From contig NZ_JASTLC010000001.1 of assembly GCF_030499575.1 (NCBI RefSeq), positions 9,448,001 to 9,512,000 of the forward strand: a stretch of DNA of 64,000 bases. Reading direction: 5' to 3'. The DNA is from Streptomyces sp. DG2A-72 (GTDB lineage: Bacteria; Actinomycetota; Actinomycetes; Streptomycetales; Streptomycetaceae). The first letter of the stretch is position 1; every line of letters starts with the position of its first letter. Made by a program: the position numbers and the translations under genes. Positions 34,801-44,351 of the stretch are shown here, piece by piece. The notes under the pieces were generated by a model. That model worked only from the letters and a program-made list of their open reading frames with translations, did no database searches and was not told the DNA's origin.

Positions 34801-35556
34801 TTGGTACTACTGCTCTTCGTGGAAATCGACCCCGATCTCGCCGCGCTCCGCCCGCTCGGCGGGTTCTTCGTACTACGCACCACAGGAGTGCCGCACCGGC
34901 CACTGCCGACACTCGCGGAGGCGTACGCCGGAACAGCATCGGACGTTTGCCGGAATCCCCTGACTTTCCGCATCCGCAAAGTCGCCGACGCCCTGCACGC
35001 CCCCGAGCCGCGGATCGCCGCCTCCGTGGCCCAGCAGGGACTCGCGGCCCAGCTGTGGTCGGCGGCGCTCGGCTGCGCGGCCCTGTACGGCCGGGTCCCC
35101 GACCTCGATCCGCGGCTGCTGCGCTGGGACCCCGACGGCAGCGCACCCGACGACCTCTGGCTGACGGAGGTGCGCCCGCTGCCCGCAGACGCGGCGACCC
35201 TCGCCGAAACCGTGCTCCACGCCCACCTGGAACCGCTGACGGCGGCCCTGCACACCCGTCACCGCGTCGCCCCCGGCCTGCTGTGGGGCAACGCCGCCTC
35301 CGCGCTGGCGGGAGCCGCCCGGCAACTGGACCTCTGGGCGCGGTCCAACGGCCGCCCCGAAGCCGCCGCCCGGGCCCGCACCCTGACCACGGCGCTTCTC
35401 GGCCACCCCCGGCTCGCGGGCACCGGAACCCTCACCGGCACCGCCTTCCGGCGCCGCAGCTGCTGCCTCTACTACCGCGTGCCCGGCGGAGGCCTCTGCG
35501 GCGACTGTTGCTTCACACGACCCCCGCGCTCTTCCCCGGACGCCGCATCTGGGTGA
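34801..35556 (+). CDS. FhuF-like ferric-siderophore reductase
   Basis: About 251 residues from TTG 34801 (a GTG at 34819 giving MEIDPDLAALRPLG is an alternative). The C-terminus carries the FhuF [2Fe-2S] motif RRRSCCLYYRVPGGGLCGDCCF, a C-C-x10-C-x2-C pattern diagnostic of siderophore-iron reductases that release iron from ferric siderophores in the cytosol. The TTG/GTG starts lack a clear ribosome-binding site, so the 5' end is uncertain. No siderophore transport genes are adjacent, and no iron box was seen. Confidence 0.85.
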   Translation: MVLLLFVEIDPDLAALRPLGGFFVLRTTGVPHRPLPTLAEAYAGTASDVCRNPLTFRIRKVADALHAPEPRIAASVAQQGLAAQLWSAALGCAALYGRVPDLDPRLLRWDPDGSAPDDLWLTEVRPLPADAATLAETVLHAHLEPLTAALHTRHRVAPGLLWGNAASALAGAARQLDLWARSNGRPEAAARARTLTTALLGHPRLAGTGTLTGTAFRRRSCCLYYRVPGGGLCGDCCFTRPPRSSPDAASG

Positions 35557-35593
35557 CCATGAAGGGGCCGGGCGCTGAGACAGGGGGTTGCGG

Positions 35594-36745
35594 GTGCGAG
35601 TGGGACTGCTGACCCGGGAGTACCCCCCGGACGTGTACGGCGGTGCGGGCGTCCATGTCGAGTTCCTCGCACGGGAGTTGCGCGACCTCGTCGACCTGGA
35701 CGTGCACTGCTGGGGCGAGGGCCGCGCGGAGGGCGTGCTGCGGCACCGCCCCTGGTCCGGCCTCGACACCGCCAACGACGCGCTGCGCACCTTCTCCGTC
35801 GACCTCGCCATGACCGCCGCCCTCGAAGGCCGCGAACTCGTCCACTCCCACACCTGGTACGCCAACCTCGCCGGCCACCTCGGCAAGCTCCTGTACGGCA
35901 TCCCGCATGTGATGACCGCCCACTCCCTGGAACCGCTGCGCCCCTGGAAGGCCGAGCAACTCGGCGGTGGATACGCCCTGTCGAGCTGGGCAGAGCGCAC
36001 CGCGATCGAGGCCGCCGACGCGGTGATCGCCGTATCCGGCGCCATGCGCGAGGACATCCTCGGCTGCTACCCGACGCTGGACCCGACGAAGGTCCACGTC
36101 GTCCACAACGGCATCGACACCACCCTCTACCGCCCCGACCACGGCACCGAGGCCCTCACCCGCATCGGCCTGGACCCCGACCGCCCGTACGTCCTGTTCG
36201 TCGGCCGTATCACCCGCCAGAAGGGCGTGCCCCATCTGCTGCGCGCGGCACGGCACATCGACCCGGCCGCGCAGGTCGTGCTGTGCGCGGGCGCCCCCGA
36301 CACTCCGGAGATCGACCAGGAGTTCCGCGACCTGTTCCAGGAGCTCAGCAGCGTCCGTGCGGGCGTGCACTGGATCCCGCAGATGCTGCCGCGCGCCGAC
36401 GTGATCCAACTCCTCACCCACGCGGCCGTGTTCGTCTGCCCCTCGGTGTACGAACCCCTCGGCATCGTCAACCTTGAGGCGATGGCCTGCGGAACTCCCG
36501 TCGTGGCCTCCCGGGTCGGCGGCATCCCGGAGGTCGTGGAGCACGGGGTGACCGGTCTGCTGGTGGACACCGACGGGTCCTTCGAGGCGGACCTGGCCGG
36601 CGCCCTGGACTCGGTGCTCGTCGACCCGGAGAAGGCCGCGCGCATGGGCGAGGCCGGACGGGAGCGCGCGGTCGGGGAGTTCGGCTGGGACGCGGTCGCC
36701 CGCAGGACGGTCCGGCTTTACCGGGAGATCCTCAAACAGGCGTAG
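35594..36745 (+). CDS. glgM: GT4 glycogen synthase / maltose-1-phosphate synthase (GlgM/GlgA)
   Basis: About 383 residues of glycosyltransferase family 4, the short actinobacterial form rather than the 480-residue GT5 GlgA. It begins MRVGLLTREYPPDVYGGAGVHV and has HSHTWYAN, VIAVSGAM, FVGRITRQKGVPHLL and YEPLGIVNLEAMACGTPVV with the catalytic Glu pair. In mycobacteria this enzyme makes maltose 1-phosphate from ADP-glucose for the GlgE glycogen pathway. GTG 35594 matches the family start; an in-frame TTG lies six bases earlier. glgC follows after a TnpB remnant. Confidence 0.93.
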   Translation: MRVGLLTREYPPDVYGGAGVHVEFLARELRDLVDLDVHCWGEGRAEGVLRHRPWSGLDTANDALRTFSVDLAMTAALEGRELVHSHTWYANLAGHLGKLLYGIPHVMTAHSLEPLRPWKAEQLGGGYALSSWAERTAIEAADAVIAVSGAMREDILGCYPTLDPTKVHVVHNGIDTTLYRPDHGTEALTRIGLDPDRPYVLFVGRITRQKGVPHLLRAARHIDPAAQVVLCAGAPDTPEIDQEFRDLFQELSSVRAGVHWIPQMLPRADVIQLLTHAAVFVCPSVYEPLGIVNLEAMACGTPVVASRVGGIPEVVEHGVTGLLVDTDGSFEADLAGALDSVLVDPEKAARMGEAGRERAVGEFGWDAVARRTVRLYREILKQA

Positions 36746-36778
36746 GACGGCGGAAGATCCTCGAACAGGGTCTTCAAC

Positions 36779-37849
36779 TGTTGGCGGCTTTCCAGCGTTT
36801 CCCACCATTACCATGCCCTCGCGGACCGGCTGGGCGCCCCGCACCGTGCCTGGGCCGAACTGCACCGGCGGGCCGACGTGCTGGAGCGCGAGCATGCGCG
36901 GGTGTGCGCCCGTATCCGCCACCTGAACCAGGCGCTGGCGTGGTCAGCGGCCCGCTGGGCCGTCGACCAGACCGTCGCGCTCGGCGCCACCGTCATCTAC
37001 CTCGAAGACCTCGCCACCCTGGAGGCCCGCGGCAGACGCCGGGGCAACGCCCGGCTGTCCGGGCAGGTCCGCGGCATCCTCGCCGAGGCGATCCGGCACC
37101 TGGCCGCGAAGGCCGGCATCGCGGTGGTCACTGTCCCCGCCCGGGGCACATCCGCGCTGTGCCCCGGCTGCCTCAGCCCTCTTACCCACCGTCCCGCCCC
37201 CGACCCGCTGGGCGAGCGCGGCTGGACCTGGGCCCACTGCGCAGGACGCGGGCTGTCGATCGACCGCGACCACGCCGCCGCCCGCCGGATCGTCTCCCGC
37301 GGCCTGCTCGCCCAGGCCCACACCACAACCGACCGCGCCACCCACGCCCGGGCCATCCGCACCACCGTGGAGGGAACCGTCCACAGCGTGCGCCGCCCAA
37401 AAAGAGCTACCCGCCGCATGCGCCGCGCCCGCCGCCAGGCAGCCGCACCACCCCGGTCCGCCGGGCCGAAGACCACTCCCGGCGAAATGGGCCCCACACC
37501 GGCCCGGCCCTCGCCGTCCCGCCGGTCACCAACTTCCCGCCGTATGCCCGATGCGCGTACGGTCCCCGCCACCACTCCCACTCGGGTGGTCCAGCGTCCG
37601 GCGGGGCATGACACCCAGACACCCACCCCTCACGGGCCGGTGCCAGGTCATGGAGTACCCGCACCACCCCGGCCGGGGCTTCCTCCGGCCGGCCGGGTGC
37701 GGCTCTCCCGCGGAACCTGTCGGCAGCGCACCCGCGCCGCCGAGCGGACCGGCTTCCACCACGTGCACGCCACCGAAGTCCACCACCTCGTCCCTAGGTT
37801 CGGACCCAACGACGGCGCCAGACGGCCACGCCTCGTCCGCAAAGCCTGA
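36779..37849 (+). pseudogene. IS200/IS605-type TnpB remnant
   Basis: In a single frame the C-terminal two thirds of a TnpB-like protein can be read: the helical region (LADRLGAPHRAWAELHRRADVLERE), the RuvC-II Glu in VIYLEDLATLEARG, a zinc-ribbon start CPGC, and the RuvC-III Asp in DRDHAAARRIVSRGLL. The N-terminal RuvC-I segment is missing, the second zinc pair is damaged (CAGR instead of CxxC), and the tail runs into low-complexity sequence. No TnpA or end palindromes are recognisable. It sits between glgM/glgA and glgC. Confidence 0.78.
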
Positions 37850-37937
37850 GTCACTCAGGCACACACAGACTTCCCGAGACGCTTAGTGGCCTCTGATCAA
37901 GGGCACATCATGGTCAACCAGGGTGAGGGGAGAGGCC

Positions 37938-39158
37938 ATGCGGCGTGGCGGACCTTCGGTGCTCGGCATCGTACTGGCGGGCGGAGAAGGCAAGCGCCTG
38001 ATGCCCCTGACCGCGGACCGCGCAAAACCCGCGGTCACCTTCGGCGGCACATACCGTCTCGTCGACTTCGTCCTGTCCAACCTCGTCAACGGTGACATCC
38101 TGCGCATCTGCGTCCTGACGCAGTACAAGTCGCACTCGCTGGACCGGCACATCACCACCACCTGGCGGATGTCCAGCCTGCTCGGCAACTACGTCACCCC
38201 GGTCCCGGCCCAGCAGCGGCTCGGCCCGCGCTGGTTCCTGGGCAGCGCGGACGCGATCCTCCAGTCGCTGAACCTCATCTACGACGAACGTCCCGAGTAC
38301 GTGGCCGTGTTCGGCGCCGACCACGTGTACCGCATGGACCCGCGCCAGATGCTGGCACAGCACATCGAGAACGGCGCGGGCGTGACGGTGGCCGGGATAC
38401 GCGTCCCGCGCAGCGAGTCGTCGTCCTTCGGCGTGATCAGCTCCGCATCCGACGGCCGTACCGTGGAGCGGTTCCTGGAGAAGCCTGCCGACCCGCCAGG
38501 CCTGCCCGACGACCCCGAGTCCGTCTTCGCCTCGATGGGCAACTACATCTTCACCACCAAGGCCCTCATCGAGGCGCTCCAGCGCGACTCCGAGGATCGC
38601 AACTCCGTGCACGACATGGGCGGTTCGATCCTGCCGCAGCTCACCGACCGTGGCGAGGCCCAGCTGTACGACTTCAGCGACAACCACGTCCCCGGCGAGA
38701 CCACCCGCGATCAGGGCTACTGGCGCGACGTCGGCACGCTCGACGCCTACTACGACGCCCACATGGACCTCATCGCCGAACGCCCCGCCTTCAACCTCTA
38801 CAACCGCCAGTGGCCCATCTACACCCACTCCGGCCAGCTCTCCCCAGCCCGCTTCAACGCCGGCGGCATCGCGGGGGAGTCCATCATCAGCGCCGGATGC
38901 CTGATCCGCGGGCAGGTCACGCGGTCGGTCCTCTCCCCGGGTGTCGTGGTCGACCCGGGAGCGGTCGTCCAGGGCTCGGTGCTGCACGACAACGTCCACA
39001 TCGGCCGGGGCGCGGTCGTCCGGGGCGCGGTGCTGGACAAGAACGTCGAGGTGCCGCCGGGCGCGACGATAGGCGTCAACCCGGACCGGGACGCGGAGCT
39101 GTACACGGTGTCCAAGGGCGGGGTGATCGCGTTGGGGAAGGGGCAGTTGGTGTCCTAG
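37938..39158 (+). CDS. glgC: Glucose-1-phosphate adenylyltransferase
   Basis: A 406-residue ADP-glucose pyrophosphorylase, which supplies ADP-glucose for glycogen and the maltose-1-phosphate pathway. Visible motifs are [23 protein letters not shown] (nucleotide-binding and allosteric Lys), [16 protein letters not shown], and the left-handed beta-helix hexapeptide repeats at the C-terminus. ATG 37938 lies just after GGGGAGAGG; a GTG at 37923 is a weaker alternative. A hairpin terminator follows. Confidence 0.96.
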   Translation: MRRGGPSVLGIVLAGGEGKRLMPLTADRAKPAVTFGGTYRLVDFVLSNLVNGDILRICVLTQYKSHSLDRHITTTWRMSSLLGNYVTPVPAQQRLGPRWFLGSADAILQSLNLIYDERPEYVAVFGADHVYRMDPRQMLAQHIENGAGVTVAGIRVPRSESSSFGVISSASDGRTVERFLEKPADPPGLPDDPESVFASMGNYIFTTKALIEALQRDSEDRNSVHDMGGSILPQLTDRGEAQLYDFSDNHVPGETTRDQGYWRDVGTLDAYYDAHMDLIAERPAFNLYNRQWPIYTHSGQLSPARFNAGGIAGESIISAGCLIRGQVTRSVLSPGVVVDPGAVVQGSVLHDNVHIGRGAVVRGAVLDKNVEVPPGATIGVNPDRDAELYTVSKGGVIALGKGQLVS

Positions 39159-39174
39159 ACCGCGGATTCGGTGG

Positions 39175-39212
39175 AACGGTCCCTGGCGAGCAGGCGTTCG
39201 CCCGGGACCGTT
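39175..39212 (+). terminator. Hairpin terminator downstream of glgC
   Basis: AACGGTCCC (39175-39183) pairs with GGGACCGTT (39204-39212) around a 20-base loop that can itself fold further. It begins 16 bp after the glgC stop, in the usual place for a terminator. Confidence 0.65.
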
Positions 39213-39261
39213 GTCATGTCCCTGGACAGAGAAGCGGAAGCCGTGTTGTCATGCCAACTGC

Positions 39262-39275
39262 CGTTGATTGCAACG
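39262..39275. promoter_or_regulatory. Candidate operator upstream of the GH2 gene
   Basis: CGTTGATTGCAACG is a palindrome of five-base arms around ATTG, 45 bp before the GTG of the GH2 gene. TTGC/GCAA-type palindromes are typical of LacI-family sites that control actinomycete glycosidases. No LacI regulator lies in the window, so binding by such a protein is inference. Confidence 0.35.
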
Positions 39276-39320
39276 ATGTAAAGCGCAAGAGCCGCCACAC
39301 GTCCTCAACAAGGAGGATCC

Positions 39321-41918
39321 GTGCGACCCCTCAGATCCCGCTTCGTGTTAATGCTCGCCGCAGCCCTCGCCTTCGCCGGACTCACCGCCCCATCGCCCGC
39401 CACCGCGGCGACCGACGACCCGGTCGAGGCCCAGGGGCTGAAGGGCGAGTACTACACCCACTCCGCCCCGGGCGCCTTCGACTTCCACGAGCTGAAGGCC
39501 ACCGGCTTCGACCAGAACCTCGACTTCGACAACCTGGAGCCGCGCCTGCGCTTCGCCACCGGTCAGGACAACGATGTCAGTGTCCGCTGGACCGGAAAGA
39601 TCGTGCCGGAGAAGACCGGCCCCACCACCTTCTCGATCATCGGCGACAACGGCTTCCGGCTCTGGATCGACGGAAAGCCGGTCATCGACCACTGGGTGGA
39701 CGACTGGGACCGCGAACAGACCGCCGAGCCCATCGAACTGACGGCAGGGCAGGCCTACGACGTCAAGTTGGAGTACTTCGAGCACTACGGCGGCTCCAAC
39801 CTCCACCTCCGCTGGACCCCGCCCGGCGGCAGCAAGGTCGCCGTCCCGCAGTCGGCCTTCCGGCTCCCCGACGGCTACGACTACGACGGTGCCATCGCCA
39901 CCACCGTCCTCAGGGACGGCCGTACGCTCAAACTCGACTTCGCACACGAGCTGTCCGCACCCCCGGCCTCCCTCACCGACCACATCGAGGCGGTGATCGG
40001 CGGCGCCAAGTGGCCCCTGAGTACGGCCCGGTTGGACCCTTCCGACCCCAAGTCCCTGCTGGTGGGCCTCAAGGAACCGGTCGTCGGCAACAAGACCGGC
40101 ACCGCACGCGGCACCGCGGAGGTCCGCTACGACGGCCAGGGCGGACTCACCGCCGACGGCAAGGAGATCGGCTCGTTCTGGAGCAGCGGCGCCAACCGCT
40201 CGACGTACGAACTGCGCACCCCCTGGGCCAAAGAAGTCGGCCCGGACAACGCCCTCCCCGAGTACCCGCGCCCGCAGCTGACCCGCGACGCCTGGCGCAA
40301 CCTCAACGGCCGCTGGCAGTTCGCGGCGGCCGAGGCCGGGGAGCAGCCGCCCGTGGGCAAGAACCTCGCCGAGCGCATCCTCGCCCCGTACCCCGTGGAG
40401 TCCCAGCTCTCCGGCATCCAGCGGCACGAGGACCGCATGTGGTACCGCCGCACCTTCACGGTTCCGGCCGACTGGCACATCGGCTCCGGCAACCGGCTGC
40501 GGCTCAACTTCGGTGCCGTCGACTGGCAGTCCGAGGTGTACGTCAACGGCAAGAAGGTCGCCGCACACAAGGGCGGCTACGACAAGTTCAGCGCCGACAT
40601 CACCGACGCGCTCAAGCCCGGCCGCACCCAGGAGCTGATCGTCGGCGTGTACGACCCGACCGACGCGGCCGACGGTGAGAACCCGCCCATCGGCAAGCAG
40701 CGACTGGACCCCAGCGGCATCTGGTACACGCCGAGTTCGGGCATCTGGCAGACGGTGTGGATGGAGCCGGTCGCCCATGACCACGTCGACTCGCTCAAGG
40801 TCACGCCGGACGTGCCGAACGGCCGCGTCACCGTCGAGGCGAAGGGTGTCCGTGCCGGCGTACCGATCACGGCGACGGCGTACGACGGCAAGCAGAAGGT
40901 CGCAACGGCGCGCGGCCGGACCGGGCAGCCGCTGACGCTGACCATCGGCGACCCGCACCTGTGGTCGCCGGACGACCCGTTCCTCTACGACCTGAAAGTG
41001 AGCGTCGGCTCGGATCGCGTCGGCAGCTACTTCGGGATGCGTTCCATCGCCGTGGAGAAGGTCAACGGCGTCCCCCGCACGATCCTCAACGGTGAGCCGA
41101 TCTTCCTGATGGCCACCCTCGACCAGGGGTTCTGGCCCGACGGCCTGCACACCGCACCGACCGACGACGCCCTCGCCTACGACCTCAAGGTGCACAAGCA
41201 GCTCGGCTTCAACTCGGTGCGCAAGCACATCAAGGTCGAGCCGGACCGCTGGTTCTACTGGGCCGACAAGCTGGGCCTGATGGTGTGGCAGGACATGCCC
41301 GCGATGACCGCCGGTGTGACCCCGAACGCCGCCTCGCGCGCCGAGTACGAGCGCGAGATGAAGGAGATGATCGACGAGCACATCAGCAGCCCGTCGATCG
41401 TCATGTGGGTGACCTTCAACGAGGGCTGGGGCCAGTACGACATCGGCCGCATCGCCGAGCAGGCCAAGGCCTGGGACCCGACCCGGCTGGTCAACGGCCA
41501 GTCCGGGCTGAACCTCGGGGCCGACGGCGGCACCGGCGACATCATGGACGAGCACGGCTATCCCAGCCCCGCCCTGCCACCTCGCCCCGACGGTGAACGC
41601 GCCCTGGTCAGCGGCGAGTACGGCGGCCTCGGCCTCGCGGTCCCCGGACACGCCTGGTCCGTGCAGCAGTCGTACGTCGACGTCGACCCGGCGACCTACA
41701 CCGACGACTACCTCACCAAGCTCGACGAGGTGCGCGCCCTGGCCTGCCGGGGCGGCAACGGCGCCGTCTACACCCAGATCGCCGACGTCGAGGGCGAGCT
41801 CAACGGCCTGCTGACCTACGACCGCAAGGTCCTCAAGCCGGACGTGGCCCGCGTGAAGGCCGCGCACGAGGCGCTGATCCGTGACATCTCCCGGCCGGTG
41901 CCGGCCGGTTGTCCGTAA
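39321..41918 (+). CDS. Secreted GH2-family glycosidase with PA14 domain, TTA codon in signal peptide
   Basis: An 865-residue enzyme. After a signal peptide (residues 1-32) comes a PA14 domain (GLKGEYYTHSAPGAFDFHEL ... LHLRWTPPGG), then the GH2 sugar-binding, immunoglobulin-like and barrel domains. Catalytic acid/base Glu701 lies in TFNEGWGQYD and nucleophile candidate Glu766 in SGEYGG. Substrate may be a beta-galactoside, beta-glucuronide or beta-mannoside. GTG 39321 follows AAGGAGG. Codon 10 (39348-39350) is TTA, so translation should need the bldA leucyl-tRNA. A GH92 remnant follows 20 bp downstream. Confidence 0.92.
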   Translation: MRPLRSRFVLMLAAALAFAGLTAPSPATAATDDPVEAQGLKGEYYTHSAPGAFDFHELKATGFDQNLDFDNLEPRLRFATGQDNDVSVRWTGKIVPEKTGPTTFSIIGDNGFRLWIDGKPVIDHWVDDWDREQTAEPIELTAGQAYDVKLEYFEHYGGSNLHLRWTPPGGSKVAVPQSAFRLPDGYDYDGAIATTVLRDGRTLKLDFAHELSAPPASLTDHIEAVIGGAKWPLSTARLDPSDPKSLLVGLKEPVVGNKTGTARGTAEVRYDGQGGLTADGKEIGSFWSSGANRSTYELRTPWAKEVGPDNALPEYPRPQLTRDAWRNLNGRWQFAAAEAGEQPPVGKNLAERILAPYPVESQLSGIQRHEDRMWYRRTFTVPADWHIGSGNRLRLNFGAVDWQSEVYVNGKKVAAHKGGYDKFSADITDALKPGRTQELIVGVYDPTDAADGENPPIGKQRLDPSGIWYTPSSGIWQTVWMEPVAHDHVDSLKVTPDVPNGRVTVEAKGVRAGVPITATAYDGKQKVATARGRTGQPLTLTIGDPHLWSPDDPFLYDLKVSVGSDRVGSYFGMRSIAVEKVNGVPRTILNGEPIFLMATLDQGFWPDGLHTAPTDDALAYDLKVHKQLGFNSVRKHIKVEPDRWFYWADKLGLMVWQDMPAMTAGVTPNAASRAEYEREMKEMIDEHISSPSIVMWVTFNEGWGQYDIGRIAEQAKAWDPTRLVNGQSGLNLGADGGTGDIMDEHGYPSPALPPRPDGERALVSGEYGGLGLAVPGHAWSVQQSYVDVDPATYTDDYLTKLDEVRALACRGGNGAVYTQIADVEGELNGLLTYDRKVLKPDVARVKAAHEALIRDISRPVPAGCP

Positions 41919-41938
41919 CACCTTGGAGGACGCGCAGG

Positions 41939-42863
41939 ATGAGATGGACCCGGCACCTGCGCCTGTGGTCGGCCGGGGCGGTGGCAGCGTCCGCGCTGTG
42001 CACCGTCCCGGCCGCCCGGGCCGCCGAGCCGCACGACGGGCTCTTCACCGATCTGGTCAACCTGTTGTCGGCGTTCTTCTTCAGCGCCCGGTGGGCCCGC
42101 TCCTCTTACCCCTGAAGCAGCCCCTGCTGATACGCGTTGGTCAGGAACGGCGTCACCGCAAGGGAACTGGGCCTTCACCGGACCCGCCGATCCGGCGCAG
42201 AGCGAGGGCTTCCATGAGGGCACGTCCTGGCAGTACCAGTGGCTCGTACCGCAGGACCTGCCGGGCATGGTCGACCTGATCGGCGGCGCGCAGGCCGCCC
42301 ATGACCGGCTCGACTCCTTCTTCGCCTACGAGCAGCTCCTGGCGGACCCGGCGAAGACCGCGCGCGAGGTGTGGGTGAACGGGCCGTACGACTACTACAA
42401 CGCCGACAAGTACAACCCGCAGAACGAACCCGACCTCATCCGATGTCGTGCACGCCGCGCTGACCCTGTTCACCGACACACCGACACACCGACACACCGA
42501 CCGGGCATGACCGGAAACGACGACCTCGGGACGATGTCCGCCTGGAACGTGCTGTCGTCGATCGGGATCTTCCCGGTCCAGCCCGGCTACGACACCTGGG
42601 GCCTGTCCACGCCCGTCTTCGACCGCGTCGACCTCACGCTGGGCCGTCGCCACTACCCGAGGGGCGGGCTCACGATCACGGAGCCCGGCACCTCGGGCAC
42701 CGACCGCTACATCGGGTCGGCCCGGACGGACGGGTCGGCCTACGAGCGGACGTATCTGACCACCGCCACCCTGCGGTCCCTGCGGTCGCTCGATTTCACG
42801 GTCGGCTCGCGCCCGTCTGAGTGGGGAACGTCGGCGGAGGCGGCGCCACCTGCACCGAAGTAA
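41939..42863 (+). pseudogene. Decayed GH92 alpha-mannosidase gene
   Basis: A good start survives (GGAGGA, ATG 41939, then signal peptide MRWTRHLRLWSAGAVAASAL), but the frame stops at 42115. GH92 sequence then reappears in other frames: YQWLVPQDLPGMVDLIGG, AREVWVNGPYDYYNADKY, and TGNDDLGTMSAWNVLSSIGIFPVQPGYD from the conserved C-terminal domain. Most of the roughly 700-1,000-residue enzyme is missing. A small octamer array at 42471-42500 breaks the frame again. Intact GH92 enzymes release mannose from N-glycans, fitting the neighbouring glycan genes. Confidence 0.85.
42471..42500 (+). repeat. CACCGACA octamer microsatellite
   Basis: 3.75 perfect copies of CACCGACA inside the GH92 remnant. A single CACCGACA is expected there because GH92 relatives read LFTD(A/T)P at this point, so replication slippage probably expanded it and shifted the frame. 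Confidence 0.9.
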
Positions 42864-42879
42864 CCCCAGACGCCTCATG

Positions 42880-42908
42880 AGTCCCGCCCTGTCACGAGGG
42901 GTGGGACT
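42880..42908 (+). terminator. Hairpin after the GH92 remnant
   Basis: AGTCCCGCCC (42880-42889) pairs with GGGTGGGACT (42899-42908), with one G-T pair and a nine-base loop. It is suitably placed as a terminator for the GH2/GH92 transcript. Confidence 0.65.
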
Positions 42909-43007
42909 TAATCTCTTGTTAACTGTGCGTAGCTTGATCGTACTTGACCGTAATCGGCCGAGGGGGGTTGACTGCTGGCTCACCCTTCGTCGACGCGAGG
43001 CAAGCCA

Positions 43008-44351
43008 TTGACTTCTGACCTGCTCGCACCTCTCGACCTGGCGTTCTGGAACATCGAGTCCGACCGGAACCCCATGCACCTGGGCGCGCTCGGCGTCTTC
43101 GCCGCGACCTCGCCCACCGCCGGTGCCCACGCGGCCGATCTCCTCGCCGCCCGGGCCGCCGCCGTGCCCGGGCTGCGGATGCGGATCCAGGACGTCTGGC
43201 AGCCGCTGACGTTCCCGCCGACGTTCGCGTCCGCCTTCGGTGGCGCCGCGCGTGTGCCCGCCGCCGACTTCGACCCGCTGGACCACATCCGGCTGCATGC
43301 CCCGACCGCGGACTTCCACGAGGTGGCGGGAAGGCTCATGGAGCGCCCGCTGGACCGCGCCCGCCCGCCGTGGGAGGCGCATGTGCTGCCGGGGGAGGAC
43401 GGCGTCTCGTTCGCCGTGCTGTTCAAGTTCCACCACGCGCTGGCCGACGGGCTGCGGGCACTGACGCTCGCCGCCGCGGTCCTGGACCCGATCGACATGC
43501 CCGAGCGCCGGCCGCGCCCCGAACCGCCGGAGCGCGGCCGGCTGCCGGACGTGCGCAAGCTGCCGGGGCTGGTGCGGGGCGCCCTGTCCGACGTGGGTCG
43601 GGCCCTCGACATCGGCGCCTCCGTCGCCCTGTCCAACCTGGGCGTGAGCTCCTCGCCCGCGCTCACCACCGAGCCCAGCGGCACCCGCAGCACCGCCGGT
43701 GCCGTCATCGACATCGACGATGTGCACATCGTCCGCAAGGCCGTGGGCGGAACCGTCAACGACGTGCTGATCGCGGTTGTCGCGGGCGCGCTGCGCCGCT
43801 GGCTCGACGAGCGTGGCGACGGCAGCGAGGGCGTCGCGCCGCGCGCCCTGATCCCCGTCTCCAAACGTCGCCCGCGCACCGCCCACCCCCAGGGCAACCG
43901 GCTCTCCGGCTACCTGATGAGGCTGCCCGTCGGCGACCCCGACCCGCTCGGCCGGCTCGGCACGGTCCGCGCCGCCATGGACCGCAAGAAGGACGCGGGA
44001 CCGGGCCGGGGCGCCGGTGCCGTCGCGCTGCTCGCCGACCACGTCCCGGCGCTCGCCCACCGGCTCGGCGGACCCCTGGTCAGCCAGGGCGCGCGCCTCT
44101 GGTTCGACATCCTCGTCACCAGCGTCCCCCTGCCCGGCCTCGGCCTGAAGCTCGGCGGTCACACCCTCACGGAGGTCTACCCCTTCGCCCCCCTGGCCCG
44201 CGGCCAGTCCCTCGCCGTCGCGATCTCGACGTACCGCGGCCGCGTCCACTACGGCCTGGTCGCCGACGCGCAGGCCGTCCCGGACCTGGACCGCCTCGCC
44301 GCGGCCCTCTCCGAGGAGGTGGAGGCCCTGATCACCGCTTGCGCGCCGTGA
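43008..44351 (+). CDS. Wax ester synthase / diacylglycerol acyltransferase (WS/DGAT)
   Basis: A 447-residue bacterial WS/DGAT, which joins acyl-CoA to diacylglycerol or fatty alcohols to make storage lipid. The catalytic HHxxxDG appears as HHALADG near residue 141, with further family segments RPPWEAHVLPG, GGTVNDVLIAVVAGALRRWL and NRLSGYLMRLPVG. The start is TTG 43008 behind GAGG; no ATG or GTG fits better. Typical of Streptomyces storage-lipid metabolism. A G-rich minisatellite follows. Confidence 0.93.
   Translation: MTSDLLAPLDLAFWNIESDRNPMHLGALGVFAATSPTAGAHAADLLAARAAAVPGLRMRIQDVWQPLTFPPTFASAFGGAARVPAADFDPLDHIRLHAPTADFHEVAGRLMERPLDRARPPWEAHVLPGEDGVSFAVLFKFHHALADGLRALTLAAAVLDPIDMPERRPRPEPPERGRLPDVRKLPGLVRGALSDVGRALDIGASVALSNLGVSSSPALTTEPSGTRSTAGAVIDIDDVHIVRKAVGGTVNDVLIAVVAGALRRWLDERGDGSEGVAPRALIPVSKRRPRTAHPQGNRLSGYLMRLPVGDPDPLGRLGTVRAAMDRKKDAGPGRGAGAVALLADHVPALAHRLGGPLVSQGARLWFDILVTSVPLPGLGLKLGGHTLTEVYPFAPLARGQSLAVAISTYRGRVHYGLVADAQAVPDLDRLAAALSEEVEALITACAP

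Noticed and set aside
39348..41921. 857-codon open frame opposite the GH2 gene
   Set aside because: Mirror of third-position GC bias; no ribosome-binding site or recognised domains, while the plus strand encodes a clear GH2 enzyme.
42460..42510. CRISPR-like repeat array
   Set aside because: The repeat is an 8-base tandem array without spacers.
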